NCBI GenBank assembly: GCA_963777915.1
Contig: CAVZSH010000005.1
Span: 434,001 to 498,000, forward strand
DNA: 64,000 bases
Direction of reading: 5' to 3'
Origin: CAVUPF01 sp963777915
GTDB taxonomy: Bacteria; Actinomycetota; Thermoleophilia; Solirubrobacterales; 70-9
This document shows positions 39,213 through 47,130 of the stretch, piece by piece. The notes under the pieces are model-generated. The model did not search any database. It was given only the letters and a program-made list of their open reading frames with translations, and was not told where the DNA came from. Position 1 is the first letter of the stretch. Each line of letters begins with the position of its first letter. The position numbers and the translations under genes are program-made.

Positions 39213-40526
39213 ATGTCGGCTGAGCAGGGCGACCCGCACCGGCTTGCCGCGCTCGCGGCTCTCGCCAGCGCGGCGCTCCTCGCAATTCTCAGCATCGACA
39301 TCGTCCTATCTCAGTTTCCCCGGGGGCTGATCGTCCTCGCCGGCCTCGTGCTCGCCTTCGCGGCGGCCTGGTACGGCCTGACCCGCACCGGGGGCGCGAG
39401 GCTGCTGGGGTCTGGAATCGCGATCCTGGCAGTGGCGGTGACCGTGGCCGTATTGATCGCTGGCGGCGATCACCTCGCGCAGGCTCTAGTGATCGTGGTG
39501 GGCCTGGGGCTGATGCTCCTTGCGACGCGATTGGCCTTCAAGATTCACGTCCCGCTTCAGAAGGTGCCCGACCCCCGCCACCCCGTGCTCTTCTACAACC
39601 CCAAGTCAGGCGGGGGAAAGGCCGAGAAGTTCCACCTCGCCGAGGAGGCGCGGGCCCGTGGCATCGAACCGATCGAGTTGAAGCTCGGTACCGACCTCGA
39701 GCAACTCGTGCGCGGCGCGGTAGCCGATGGAGCCGACGCACTGGCGATTGCAGGTGGCGATGGTTCCCAGGCCGTCGTTGCCATGGTTGCCGCCGAGCAG
39801 GGTCTGCCCTATGCCTGTATTCCGGCCGGGACCCGCAACCACTTTGCTCTCGACCTCGGAGTCGACCGCGACGACGTCATCGGTGCGCTCGACGCCTTCC
39901 TCGGCGGTCGCGAAAGGCGGGTCGATCTTGCCGAGGTCAACGGCCGCGTATTCGTCAACAATGTCTCGATCGGCCTCTACGCCGAGGCCGTCCAGCGCGA
40001 GGGCTATCGGGAGGCGAAGCTGCGGACCATCCTCGACACGCTGCCCGAGGTGCTGGGACCCGAGGGCAAGGGGTTGGACCTGCGCTGGACTGGCCCCCAA
40101 GGACATGAGCACTCCTCCGGTGCGGCGATCCTCGTCTCCAACAATCGCTACCGCCTCGGGCGTGCGGTCGGCTCGGGTACCCGGCCGAGGATCGACGAGA
40201 GGCTGCTGGGGATCACCGTTGCTTCCTTGTCGGCCGGAGGACTGCAGTTGATCCGGCGTCCCTGGCGAGAGTGGTCCACGCCCACCTTCGAGGTTGACGC
40301 AGACGGCCCGATCGCCGCGGGCATCGACGGCGAGGCCGTAACTCTGGACGCGCCGCTGCGCTTCAGAATCTTGCCGGCGGCATTGGGGGTGCGGATCGCC
40401 GCCGCCCACCCCGGAGTCTCTCCCTCTGCGGCGATGCCCGAGGGGCCTTGGGAGACCGTTATCGCGCTGGCCCGGATCGCTATGGGGAGGACACCGAAAC
40501 CACAACCTCAGCGGAAGGAGAGCTGA
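39213..40526 (+). CDS. Diacylglycerol-kinase-family lipid kinase with N-terminal membrane helices
   Basis: 437 residues from ATG 39213 (ribosome site GAGGAG). Residues 8-105 hold four membrane helices. The catalytic DAGK domain follows: VLFYNPKSGGGKAEKFHLAEEARARGIEP, the ATP-binding GGDGS at 181-185, and PAGTRNHFALDLGVDRDD. It probably phosphorylates a membrane lipid such as diacylglycerol or a sphingoid/isoprenoid-type alcohol. Its stop overlaps the amphi-Trp gene by one base and a PAP2 phosphatase is next. Confidence 0.87.
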   Translation: MSAEQGDPHRLAALAALASAALLAILSIDIVLSQFPRGLIVLAGLVLAFAAAWYGLTRTGGARLLGSGIAILAVAVTVAVLIAGGDHLAQALVIVVGLGLMLLATRLAFKIHVPLQKVPDPRHPVLFYNPKSGGGKAEKFHLAEEARARGIEPIELKLGTDLEQLVRGAVADGADALAIAGGDGSQAVVAMVAAEQGLPYACIPAGTRNHFALDLGVDRDDVIGALDAFLGGRERRVDLAEVNGRVFVNNVSIGLYAEAVQREGYREAKLRTILDTLPEVLGPEGKGLDLRWTGPQGHEHSSGAAILVSNNRYRLGRAVGSGTRPRIDERLLGITVASLSAGGLQLIRRPWREWSTPTFEVDADGPIAAGIDGEAVTLDAPLRFRILPAALGVRIAAAHPGVSPSAAMPEGPWETVIALARIAMGRTPKPQPQRKES

Positions 40527-40744
40527 TGGATATCTTTGAGGTCGAGCAGACGGAAACCCTCAGGCGGGAGGAGGTTGCTAAACGTCTTCACGCTCTCGCC
40601 GACATGCTCGCGCGCCAAAACGAGATCGACTTCGAGCGGGCCGGGATGAAGTTCACCGTGCACGTTCCCGACGAGGTACAGCTCAAGATCGAGCTTGAGG
40701 TCGAGACCGACGAGCGAGAGCTCGAGATCGAGTTGAAGTGGTGA
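40526..40744 (+). CDS. Amphi-Trp domain protein
   Basis: 72 residues from ATG 40526, overlapping the upstream stop by one base and preceded by GGAAGGAGAG. REEVAKRLHALADMLARQNEIDFERAGMKFTVHVPDEVQLKIELEVE and the closing ELEIELKW are the amphi-Trp domain, ending in its conserved Trp. Function of the domain is unknown; here it is translationally coupled to a lipid kinase. Confidence 0.85.
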   Translation: MDIFEVEQTETLRREEVAKRLHALADMLARQNEIDFERAGMKFTVHVPDEVQLKIELEVETDERELEIELKW

Positions 40745-40853
40745 GCGACACGCCGGCGCCTGAGCTGCGATAAGGCCTCCCGCCGGCGACCAGGATGAGA
40801 ACGTCGTGATTGCCTGCCATTGCGGCCACGGCGACGGCTCATATCATCGCCCG

Positions 40854-41450
40854 ATGGCTAAATGGCTCAACGAGGCGAAGGCAATCGATGCCGCCGCCTA
40901 TGAAGCGATCGCTGCCAGCGAGACTCCCTCGCTGGACATCGCCATGCGCCGTCTCTCCCGAGCCGCCGACCAAAGCAAGCTCTGGTTCGCTACCGCGGCC
41001 GCGTTGGCCCTCCTTGGCGGGCCTAGCGGCCGGCTGGCGGCTCGGAAGGGCCTCGTCTCGCTCGGCATCGCCTCCGGCTTCGCCAACCTCGTCGCCAAGC
41101 CGCTGAGCGCCCGGCGGCGCCCGGCGAGGAAGGAGGTCGAGGAGCTCGAGAGCCGCCACGTCCAAATGCCGCGCTCGAGTTCCTTCCCCTCTGGCCACAC
41201 CGCCTCCGCCTTCGCCTTTGCCAGCGGCGCCGCCGACATACAGCCGATGCTCTCGGCGCCGCTGCGGGCCCTGGCGACGCTGGTTGGGTACTCCCGGGTC
41301 CATACCGGTGTCCACTACCCCGCTGACGTGCTCGCGGGTGCGTTCATCGGGGTAAGCGCGGCGGAGCTGGCCGACCACCTGCTTGAACGCTGGCCATTTT
41401 CCTCACCTCTCAGGCCCAGCTATTGGGCCCACCGCGCGGTCAGCTGGTAG
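40854..41450 (+). CDS. PAP2-family lipid phosphatase
   Basis: 198 residues from ATG 40854 (no clear ribosome site; GTG 40806 is an alternative start). The type-2 phosphatidic acid phosphatase motifs are present in part: SSFPSGHTASAFAFASGA and SRVHTGVHYPADVLAGAFIGV with catalytic histidines; motif 1 is KPLSARRRPARKE. It would remove the phosphate that the upstream kinase adds, suggesting lipid-phosphate turnover. Confidence 0.87.
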   Translation: MAKWLNEAKAIDAAAYEAIAASETPSLDIAMRRLSRAADQSKLWFATAAALALLGGPSGRLAARKGLVSLGIASGFANLVAKPLSARRRPARKEVEELESRHVQMPRSSSFPSGHTASAFAFASGAADIQPMLSAPLRALATLVGYSRVHTGVHYPADVLAGAFIGVSAAELADHLLERWPFSSPLRPSYWAHRAVSW

Positions 41451-41833
41451 ATGACCACGACGTCGAGGATGATCATCAGGAACGCCCACAACGGCGCCGC
41501 TGGGAACCAGACGATCTGGGCGATCGCGTTGATGGAGACGAAGAAGACGGCCGCCCACCGCGCCGAGGACATCCCCGACAGAAGCCCGAGCCCGGTGAGC
41601 CCGAGGATGACGCCGAGGATCAACTGCACCCAACCCCAGGTCGTCACGTCGGCGACGATCACTCCGTGCCCGCCGACGATGACTATTTCGTTGTTGAGAA
41701 TCGCCGCCAGCCCATAGAGGGCGTCAAGTGATCCGATGATCAATAGGACAACCGCCGCGAAGGCAATCCAACCAGTGGGCTGCCGCTCTGCTTGCCTCGG
41801 AGCCGGAGCCGAAGCTGGATCGACAGTGCTCAT
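41420..41833 (-). CDS. DUF7144-like four-helix membrane protein
   Basis: 137 residues from ATG 41833, with GGGGAGG 6 nt upstream. Four helices: WIAFAAVVLLIIGSLDALYGLAAIL, WGWVQLILGVILGLTGLGLL, WAAVFFVSINAIAQIVWF and WAFLMIILDVVVIYQLTARW. The VGGHGVIVADVTTWGWVQLILG stretch between helices 1 and 2 is the family signature. Common in actinobacteria, function unknown. Its stop lies inside the end of the PAP2 gene (convergent). Confidence 0.85.
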   Translation of the reverse strand: MSTVDPASAPAPRQAERQPTGWIAFAAVVLLIIGSLDALYGLAAILNNEIVIVGGHGVIVADVTTWGWVQLILGVILGLTGLGLLSGMSSARWAAVFFVSINAIAQIVWFPAAPLWAFLMIILDVVVIYQLTARWAQ

Positions 41834-41973
41834 CTGAACCTCCCCAATGAGGCGCAAGGGCCTCGATTTCGCGCCCGTCAGATCGATGTCGAGACTGGGC
41901 GGCTATCTCGGCCTAGTGTCTCATCGCACATGCGCAAAGGCAAGGGGCTTTTCGGTGCGGCAGCGACTCAGGC

Positions 41974-42159
41974 TCAGGTCGCTGCCACGGCTTGGTCAGC
42001 TCCGCGCTCGAGCTGATCGAAACGTCGGGTTGGCAGGTTTCGCGTCGCGCAGGGGGCTGCCAGCACCAACCCCGCCGCGAAGAGCAACGCAGTCTTGAGC
42101 GCGCTGAGCTGTGCGTCTTCATAATTTCCAACCAACTCTTGGACAGTGGCCGGCTTCAG
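41974..42159 (-). pseudogene. C-terminal remnant of an MFS transporter
   Basis: A 61-codon open stretch with no proper start directly after a TAG. It reads NYEDAQLSALKTALLFAAGLVLAA, then TRNLPTRRFDQLERGADQAVAAT and a stop: the last membrane helix and cytosolic tail typical of actinobacterial DHA2/MFS pumps. The rest of the transporter is gone. Confidence 0.45.
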
Positions 42160-42322
42160 CTATTCGGTCTCGAGCAGGTGGCGCAGCTGCTTGAGGGCTG
42201 AGGGACCCGAAAGGTTTGCTCGCGGGGCCCCGACGGGCCCGAGCGCGGCACGATAGCCAGGCCCGCGGCCATGCTAAGGGCTAGAGGTAGGCACTGGGGT
42301 CGTCGCAAGGTGCAGTTCTTGG

Positions 42323-42619
42323 TTAGGCAGAAGCAGCCTCAGGGTCGGAACGAACAACGACCGTGTCTGCAACGGGGATGATCTCGTCAACGGGGAGATC
42401 GGCTCGCGCGGCATGGTCGCGAATCGCCTCAGGACTGCTGGCCTGATAAATGCAAACCGTCCCGACGCTGCCCCCGTCCTCTTGCAAGACGTAGCTGCGA
42501 ATCCAGCGAATGTCGTCCGACATCTCCTCATCGCCAACTTTTGTCGAGCGTTTGGCAGCAGTCTGTAGGTCCGCCGGCGACCGCCAGCCGCCACGCCGCA
42601 TGATCACGTAGGTATCCAT
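42323..42619 (-). CDS. DUF4242 (SCO4226-like) protein
   Basis: 98 residues. MDTYVIMRRGGWRSPADLQTAAKRS, IRWIRSYVLQEDGGSVGTVCIYQASSPEAIRDHAARADLPVDEIIPVADTVV fits DUF4242, a small ferredoxin-like alpha/beta fold; the S. coelicolor relative binds nickel. ATG start preceded by AAGAGGAGGA. Confidence 0.88.
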   Translation of the reverse strand: MDTYVIMRRGGWRSPADLQTAAKRSTKVGDEEMSDDIRWIRSYVLQEDGGSVGTVCIYQASSPEAIRDHAARADLPVDEIIPVADTVVVRSDPEAASA

Positions 42620-42755
42620 TGATGCGTCCTCCTCTTAGATCGTGTTTTCGATCCTAACCGGGACCGCCGCAGGTTCAAACGGCCAACCCTGGTCGGGCCG
42701 AGCGTGGCGGGGTGATGCCACCCGCTCGCACCGTTCACCGCGATAGTGTCGATCT

Positions 42756-43190
42756 GTGGGCGACCCAAATGGGATCGAGGCTCTGACCGAGGCGATCGAC
42801 CGCTACAACGACGCCTGGAACTCCCAGGACCTGGACGCGATCATGGCGATGCACGCTCCGGACATGGTGTTTGCCAATCACACCGCGGGAGAGTCCGCTA
42901 ATGGCGACGCGGTGCGGGATCACATCGCGAAGATCTTTGCGACCTGGCCCGACATGAAGTTTGCGACACGGCGGCTATACGTTCGTGAGGGGCTTGTCGT
43001 CCAGGAGTGGACGGCGACCGCCACCCATTCCAATTCGATGCGACGGGGAAACCTCGTTGCGCCTCCCACGGGAAGGACAGTCAGCTGGGACGGAATTGAC
43101 TCGATCCCCTTCGAGGACGGGTTGATCAAACGCAAGGACGTCTACTCGGACTCCGTCTCCATTCTGCGCCAGGTCGGGCTGCTCGACTAG
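42756..43190 (+). CDS. SnoaL-like ester-cyclase-type protein
   Basis: 144 residues. EALTEAIDRYNDAWNSQDLDAIMAMHAPDMVFANHTAGESANGDAVRDHIAKIFATWPDMKFATRRLYVREGLVVQEWTATATH is the SnoaL/NTF2-like pattern. GTG start. No pathway partner nearby; possibly a stress or detoxification protein. Confidence 0.85.
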   Translation: MGDPNGIEALTEAIDRYNDAWNSQDLDAIMAMHAPDMVFANHTAGESANGDAVRDHIAKIFATWPDMKFATRRLYVREGLVVQEWTATATHSNSMRRGNLVAPPTGRTVSWDGIDSIPFEDGLIKRKDVYSDSVSILRQVGLLD

Positions 43191-43335
43191 GTCTTCACCG
43201 TATTCCACTCCTGACTGGCGCATCAGCTCAAAATCCCGCCCGCCCTCGCTCCGCCAGACCCCCGGCCTACCAAGCCCCGGTCATCGCGCTCGACCATGCG
43301 CGTGCCTGTAAGCAGAGACCTGATCTAGACGAAGT

Positions 43336-43364
43336 CGCAAGCTGGTAGTGGGTCAGTTTGAATC
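43336..43364 (+). repeat. Left target duplication and terminal inverted repeat
   Basis: CGCAAGCT (43336-43343) is the 8-bp target duplication, repeated at 46442-46449. The 21-bp inverted repeat 43344-43364 starts GGTAGTGGGTCAG and is the perfect reverse complement of 46421-46441. Confidence 0.9.
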
Positions 43365-43391
43365 CGCGCCACCGCGCCATAGTCTTCGCGC

Positions 43392-43955
43392 ATGGAATGG
43401 CGCCCGGAGCCCGAGCAGGCATCCGCGTGGAGCGCAATTGGCGGGGTTGTCGTGGTTGTAAGCGCAACCTCAGCGGTCCTGCTAGCCGTCCAGCCCTCCT
43501 CCACGCATGTACCCGGAGTAGTGATCTATGGCTGCGTAGTGCTTGCGTTGGTGGGGCTCTATGGGATGCTGGCGCCGTTGCTGAAGTGGTGGCCGTGGCA
43601 AGGGGTTTCGGCCGCATTTGGCGGCCAAGCGCTACCGAAGCGGATTAAGGGCGAGAGCATCAACCTTGCAGCCTTGGACCCCAGTCGCGCCATCGTGGGG
43701 CGCCACTTCAAGGGGTGCGAGCTATTCGGTCCGGTTCCTATTCTGCTCGGCGAATGTCATGTGGAACACACCGAATGGGCCGATCCCGCTTTCCAAGTTC
43801 TCGCAAGCCTCGACCAGTTGGCACCCGAGACGATCAGGTTCTATGGCTGTCGCTTTTCGGAGTGCCTGTTCAGTGGCTTTACAGCGGTTGGCACTCAGGC
43901 GCAAGTCATAGGGCTGAAAGCGTTGTTCCCACCGGGACCCGCCCGGAGAACTTAA
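43392..43955 (+). CDS. Transposon passenger: membrane protein, unknown function
   Basis: 187 residues from ATG 43392, 27 bp inside the left inverted repeat. Two helices (AIGGVVVVVSATSAVLLAVQP and VVIYGCVVLALVGLYGMLAPLL) precede a soluble part whose pentapeptide-like rhythm (GRHFKGCELFGPVPILLGECHVEHTEW, ETIRFYGCRFSECLFSGF) suggests a beta-helix. It converges on the transposase gene. No family recognised. Confidence 0.6.
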   Translation: MEWRPEPEQASAWSAIGGVVVVVSATSAVLLAVQPSSTHVPGVVIYGCVVLALVGLYGMLAPLLKWWPWQGVSAAFGGQALPKRIKGESINLAALDPSRAIVGRHFKGCELFGPVPILLGECHVEHTEWADPAFQVLASLDQLAPETIRFYGCRFSECLFSGFTAVGTQAQVIGLKALFPPGPARRT

Positions 43956-43966
43956 TGGATGGGCAA

Positions 43967-44806
43967 TCAGTCCAGCAGTGCCGCGATCTCCTTAGTCGTC
44001 CAAACGTGATCGGCAAGCCCTGCCGCCATCGCAGGAGTTCGCGGATACGGATACTTGAGCGACCCGTGAGGCCGGGCGAAGTTGTAATGCATGAAGTGCA
44101 GGGAGACCGCGTAGGCCAAGTTCTCGACCTTCTTGGAGAAGCCGTTAGACAGGCGAGTGAAGCGCCGCATCCCCATTCGCATCGTCAGGTTATTGCGCTC
44201 GACGTAGCTGGTCGAGATTCGGGCAGGATCGGGGCTGCCGAGGATCGGTTCGGGCTTGGCCCCGAGACAGACTGGCGGGCTGTAGCGGCGCTGACCTTCG
44301 CTGGACTGGCCAAAGAGCTTCTGAAGCATTGCGTAGTCGATCTCGCGCCTGCGGAACGCTCCCTTGACAGCGGGCAGGTAGACGCCCAAGCCGTCCGTGG
44401 TGATCTGCACGCGATTGGGTATCCGAGCCTCAAGGTCTTTCATCAGGTAGTGAGCGTCGTAAAGCGTGCGCTCCCCGACTAGCCATGAGGGGATGAGCTT
44501 TGTGTCGGCGCAAATGGCCGTCCACGTCCAAACGTCCCCGTAGCCGAATGAGCCTTTGTGCTGCTCAGGGACGTTTTTGGCCTTGGCGTAGCAAAAGCCC
44601 CACATCTCATCGACCTCGATGACTTTGCAGGGGAGGTCGCGGAAGATGCGGTCCTGGTAGTCGGCGCAGACCTCGCCGAGATCGACGACCAGTTTGGTGA
44701 TCGTGTTCTTGGCCGCGCCGGTCATTCGGACGGTGGCGCGGACGCTGTTTCCCTCTACCAGGGCGGCGATGACCTGGGCGCGCTTCTCGATGGTCAGCCT
44801 GTTCAT
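43967..44806 (-). CDS. IS1-like DDE transposase
   Basis: 279 residues from ATG 44806 (MNRLTIEKRAQVIAALVEGNSVRATVRMTGAAKNTITKLVVDLGE: helix-turn-helix). Catalytic residues: Asp in VIEVDEMWGFCYAKAKNV, Asp in VQITTDGLGVYLPAV, Glu in SYVERNNLTMRMGMRRFTRLSNGFSKK. The last block is the IS1 ERxNLxxR...FSKK signature. C-terminus HFMHYNFARPHGSLKYPYPRTPAMAAGL. Single intact frame, no programmed shift evident. Confidence 0.9.
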   Translation of the reverse strand: MNRLTIEKRAQVIAALVEGNSVRATVRMTGAAKNTITKLVVDLGEVCADYQDRIFRDLPCKVIEVDEMWGFCYAKAKNVPEQHKGSFGYGDVWTWTAICADTKLIPSWLVGERTLYDAHYLMKDLEARIPNRVQITTDGLGVYLPAVKGAFRRREIDYAMLQKLFGQSSEGQRRYSPPVCLGAKPEPILGSPDPARISTSYVERNNLTMRMGMRRFTRLSNGFSKKVENLAYAVSLHFMHYNFARPHGSLKYPYPRTPAMAAGLADHVWTTKEIAALLD

Positions 44807-44947
44807 ACTGACTATTATGCTTGCGTCGTCGGACGGAAAATTACATATTCGCCGCCCATTCGCCTTCTTTGGTCGCAACATCAAGGCATGTCGCGGTTTT
44901 GTCGATTAGGGGTTCTACAAAGGGATTCGGAGTGCGACAAAGCCGCC

Positions 44948-45127
44948 ATGCATCCAAAAAACCGTTACAGCGAAGTGGTGAGAAGCACAGACCTGAAGGG
45001 GCAACCCCCCGGGCCGGCAGGGATTCCCCTTCTCTTTCAGCGAGATCTAGAAGAGCATCGGCGCACCCCTACGGTTAGAGCGCGACTAGAGCGCGTGCGC
45101 CAGCTTATGTTGCGCGAGAAGCCTTAA
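44948..45127 (+). CDS. Transposon passenger: 59-residue ORF
   Basis: From ATG 44948: MHPKNRYSEVVRSTDLKGQP, then PAGIPLLFQRDLEEHRRTPTVRARLERVRQLMLREKP. Composition is protein-like, helical and charged at the C-terminus. It converges on the GNAT-like gene with a 4-bp overlap. Not recognised; possibly a partner of that gene. Confidence 0.4.
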   Translation: MHPKNRYSEVVRSTDLKGQPPGPAGIPLLFQRDLEEHRRTPTVRARLERVRQLMLREKP

Positions 45128-45708
45128 GGCCACTGCTGATTGGCCTCTCCCAACGCATGCCAGAGGCAATGCCACTCCCCCGGGTTCTCACCTCCAGAGC
45201 GAGGCTTACGCAGCTCGTAGTGATCGAGCCAAAGTCGCTTAGAAGTCTGCTCGTCGTATGGCTCAACAAGCAAAGCACAGCCACCCGCTTCTGTGGCTAG
45301 GGCCAGGGCACGCTCAAAAAGATCCTCGCCAAATCCCTGCTCTGACGAGACGCTGCGGACGATCCACACGAGCTTCACGGCACGCTGCACAGTCGTCTGC
45401 TTATTGATCGCTCGGCGTATCTTCATGATCGGAATATCGCCAGGGGCGACGTGGATCTCCTCAATTACCTCAAGAACGAAAAAGCCAAAAAGCTGACTCT
45501 CATCCTCAGAAAAGACGAGATAGGTATCGAGAGGCAGGACCCCTGCGTCAATGTTGGCATCGAGCCAAGCCTTAGCTTTTCGACCCGGCTCGAAATCCAG
45601 CGGTTCGAAAGCATAGATGCGCTCGATCAAGGTATCCGACAGATACCCCCGGACGGAGCCACGCGGTAGGTGGATCAGGGGGTACTGGCGCTCAGATGTC
45701 GATACCAC
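45124..45708 (-). CDS. Transposon passenger: GNAT-fold protein
   Basis: 194 residues. LVFSEDESQLFGFFVLEVIEEI, APGDIPIMKIRRAINKQTTVQRAVKLVWIVRSVSSEQGFGEDLFERALALATEAGGCALLVEPYDEQTSKRLWLDHYELRKP follows the GNAT core, with SSEQGFGEDLF at the acetyl-CoA loop position and YDEQTSKRLWLDHYELRKP like the last strand of TacT-type toxins. A toxin role is conceivable but no DUF1778-type antitoxin is seen. Confidence 0.6.
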   Translation of the reverse strand: MVSTSERQYPLIHLPRGSVRGYLSDTLIERIYAFEPLDFEPGRKAKAWLDANIDAGVLPLDTYLVFSEDESQLFGFFVLEVIEEIHVAPGDIPIMKIRRAINKQTTVQRAVKLVWIVRSVSSEQGFGEDLFERALALATEAGGCALLVEPYDEQTSKRLWLDHYELRKPRSGGENPGEWHCLWHALGEANQQWP

Positions 45709-46102
45709 CCCCGCTCACGACTCCCGCGTGTCTACGACAGCCAGGAGTCGGCCAAGGCAAGCTACGCCGATGGAGGCGAGGCGTGCCGTTGTCCTGTGCG
45801 TGAGCGATCAACCAGTGCAGCGACTCTTGCTAGCCGCGCACTAACCGTTGGGGTCTCACGATGCGATTTGAGATCGCTTAGGTGGAGCGTGAAGCTTGAT
45901 TTTTTGCGCTGGCCATCCGTGGGTTTATCGACGATTGCCAAGGTGGGGCCTCCATGAACGCTGGACTGAGCTGGTCGGTCTGGGGCTGATGTTGCTCCCG
46001 ATGAGCGTCAACGTAGCACACATGCCAACGGAATTGGCTCTGTAATGCGAAATGTAGCGGCGACCCTTTAGCGCGGGGTCTCCTGAGCGGCGGGGTATTC
46101 GA
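45709..46102 (+). other. Transposon interior, no gene seen
   Basis: 394 bp with no supportable frame. It holds a GCGATTTGAGATCGC inverted repeat near 45860-45874 and is somewhat less GC-rich than the flanks. Confidence 0.3.
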
Positions 46103-46357
46103 TCAGCGAGCAGCCGATTTGCGCCCCGCAGCCTGTTTCGCGGCCCGCTCAGCCCGTTTGTCCATCTTGGCTTTGCGCTCCCAGCGCGATTTTGCAGCGG
46201 TTTTGGCTATCTCAGAGCGTCGCTCGGGCGATAGCTTCTCAGCGCGTGCCTTGCCGCCTGAAGTGCCCCGGTTGTCGCCCGTGGGGCGCGTGCGGGGCGT
46301 ATCAGGGTCCGTCGCCTCTTTGACGATGCGGAAAGCCGTCGAGTTGAGATCAGCCAT
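46103..46357 (-). CDS. Transposon passenger: small basic protein
   Basis: 84 residues, strongly Lys/Arg/Ala-rich. KARAEKLSPERRSEIAKTAAKSRWERKAK carries the motif LSPERRxEIAxxAAxxRW found in many short accessory proteins of mobile elements and phages. ATG start; 64 bp inside the right inverted repeat. Probably binds nucleic acid (inference). Confidence 0.65.
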   Translation of the reverse strand: MADLNSTAFRIVKEATDPDTPRTRPTGDNRGTSGGKARAEKLSPERRSEIAKTAAKSRWERKAKMDKRAERAAKQAAGRKSAAR

Positions 46358-46420
46358 TGCGCTCCATTCTAGGGCCGGGGCGGATGGCCTCAGCGGGATT
46401 TGGGGCGATTTAGGCCCGAA

Positions 46421-46449
46421 GATTCAAACTGACCCACTACCCGCAAGCT
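46421..46449 (+). repeat. Right terminal inverted repeat and target duplication
   Basis: 46421-46441 is the reverse complement of 43344-43364; CGCAAGCT at 46442-46449 repeats the left target site. Confidence 0.9.
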
Positions 46450-46453
46450 GGAG

Positions 46454-46492
46454 TTGACAGTTGCCCGCCTTCGTGTTTAGATGATTGACTAA
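46454..46492 (+). promoter_or_regulatory. TetR-gene promoter with overlapping operator-like palindrome
   Basis: TTGACA (46454-46459), a 17-bp spacer and TTAGAT (46477-46482) form a sigma-70-type promoter. The palindrome TTAG-N8-CTAA (46477-46492) covers the -10 region, suited to autorepression. The start codon is at 46498, so the leader is very short. The -35 lies 5 bp from the transposon's target duplication. Confidence 0.5.
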
Positions 46493-46497
46493 GTCGA

Positions 46498-47130
46498 ATG
46501 ACTAATAAGCTTCCAACCGCAGACGTGGAAGTCGGAGACGGCCGCTCGATCAGGGAGACCAATGTCGATGCCTTTCTCGACGCCGCCGAGCGGCTGCTGG
46601 CCAAAGAGGGCGCCGCGGGAATCTCGACCCGGCAGCTCGCCCGCGAGGCCGGGCAAAACCACGGCTTGGTCCACTACTACTTCGGCTCGGTCGATGAGCT
46701 GTTACTGCAGGCCTTGGAGCGGTTCACTGGCCGTGTGCTTGATCGCCAGCGGGCGATGTATGAGACCGACGCTCCCTTCGCCGAGAAGTGGCGAACCGCG
46801 GTCGGCTACATCGAGGAGGACCTCGCGGCGGGCTACCCAAAGGTCTGGGCAGAGCTCGAAGCGCTCGCCTGGAACAAGCCCGAGCTGCGCGAGCGACTGG
46901 ACGCAGTCAACGACAAGTGGCGCTCGCTGCTGCGCGACGCGCTTGCAGAGGCGATTGAGGAGTACGACCTCGACCGGACCAGCTTCTCTGCGGAGGCTTG
47001 GGCGGCGCTGGTGATGCAGTTCAACAAGGGTCTTTTGCTCGAGCGCCTGCTCGGCTTTGACCGCGGTCACGCCGAGATGCTTGCGGCGATCGACGGCTGG
47101 CTGACTTCACTCGAGGAGCGCAAGCTATGA
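46498..47130 (+). CDS. TetR-family regulator
   Basis: 210 residues. Helix-turn-helix: FLDAAERLLAKEGAAGISTRQLAREAGQNHGLVHYYFGSVDELLLQALERF. The C-terminal ligand domain is helical (WRTAVGYIEEDLAAGYPKVWAELEALAWNKPELRERL). Its TGA overlaps the next ATG (ATGA), so it is co-transcribed with and probably controls the hydrolase-glycosyltransferase fusion. Confidence 0.92.
   Translation: MTNKLPTADVEVGDGRSIRETNVDAFLDAAERLLAKEGAAGISTRQLAREAGQNHGLVHYYFGSVDELLLQALERFTGRVLDRQRAMYETDAPFAEKWRTAVGYIEEDLAAGYPKVWAELEALAWNKPELRERLDAVNDKWRSLLRDALAEAIEEYDLDRTSFSAEAWAALVMQFNKGLLLERLLGFDRGHAEMLAAIDGWLTSLEERKL

Larger units (their letters stand above)
43344..46441. mobile_element. IS1-like transposon with passenger genes (3,098 bp)
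   Basis: Complete element: perfect 21-bp terminal inverted repeats (outer bases GGTAGTGGG, like the GGT start of IS1 ends) and an exact 8-bp target duplication. Inside are a DDE transposase and four small genes: a membrane protein, a 59-residue ORF, a GNAT-fold protein and a Lys/Arg-rich protein. Exact repeats on both sides suggest a recent insertion. Family (IS1 versus IS1595-like) is by resemblance only. Confidence 0.85.
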
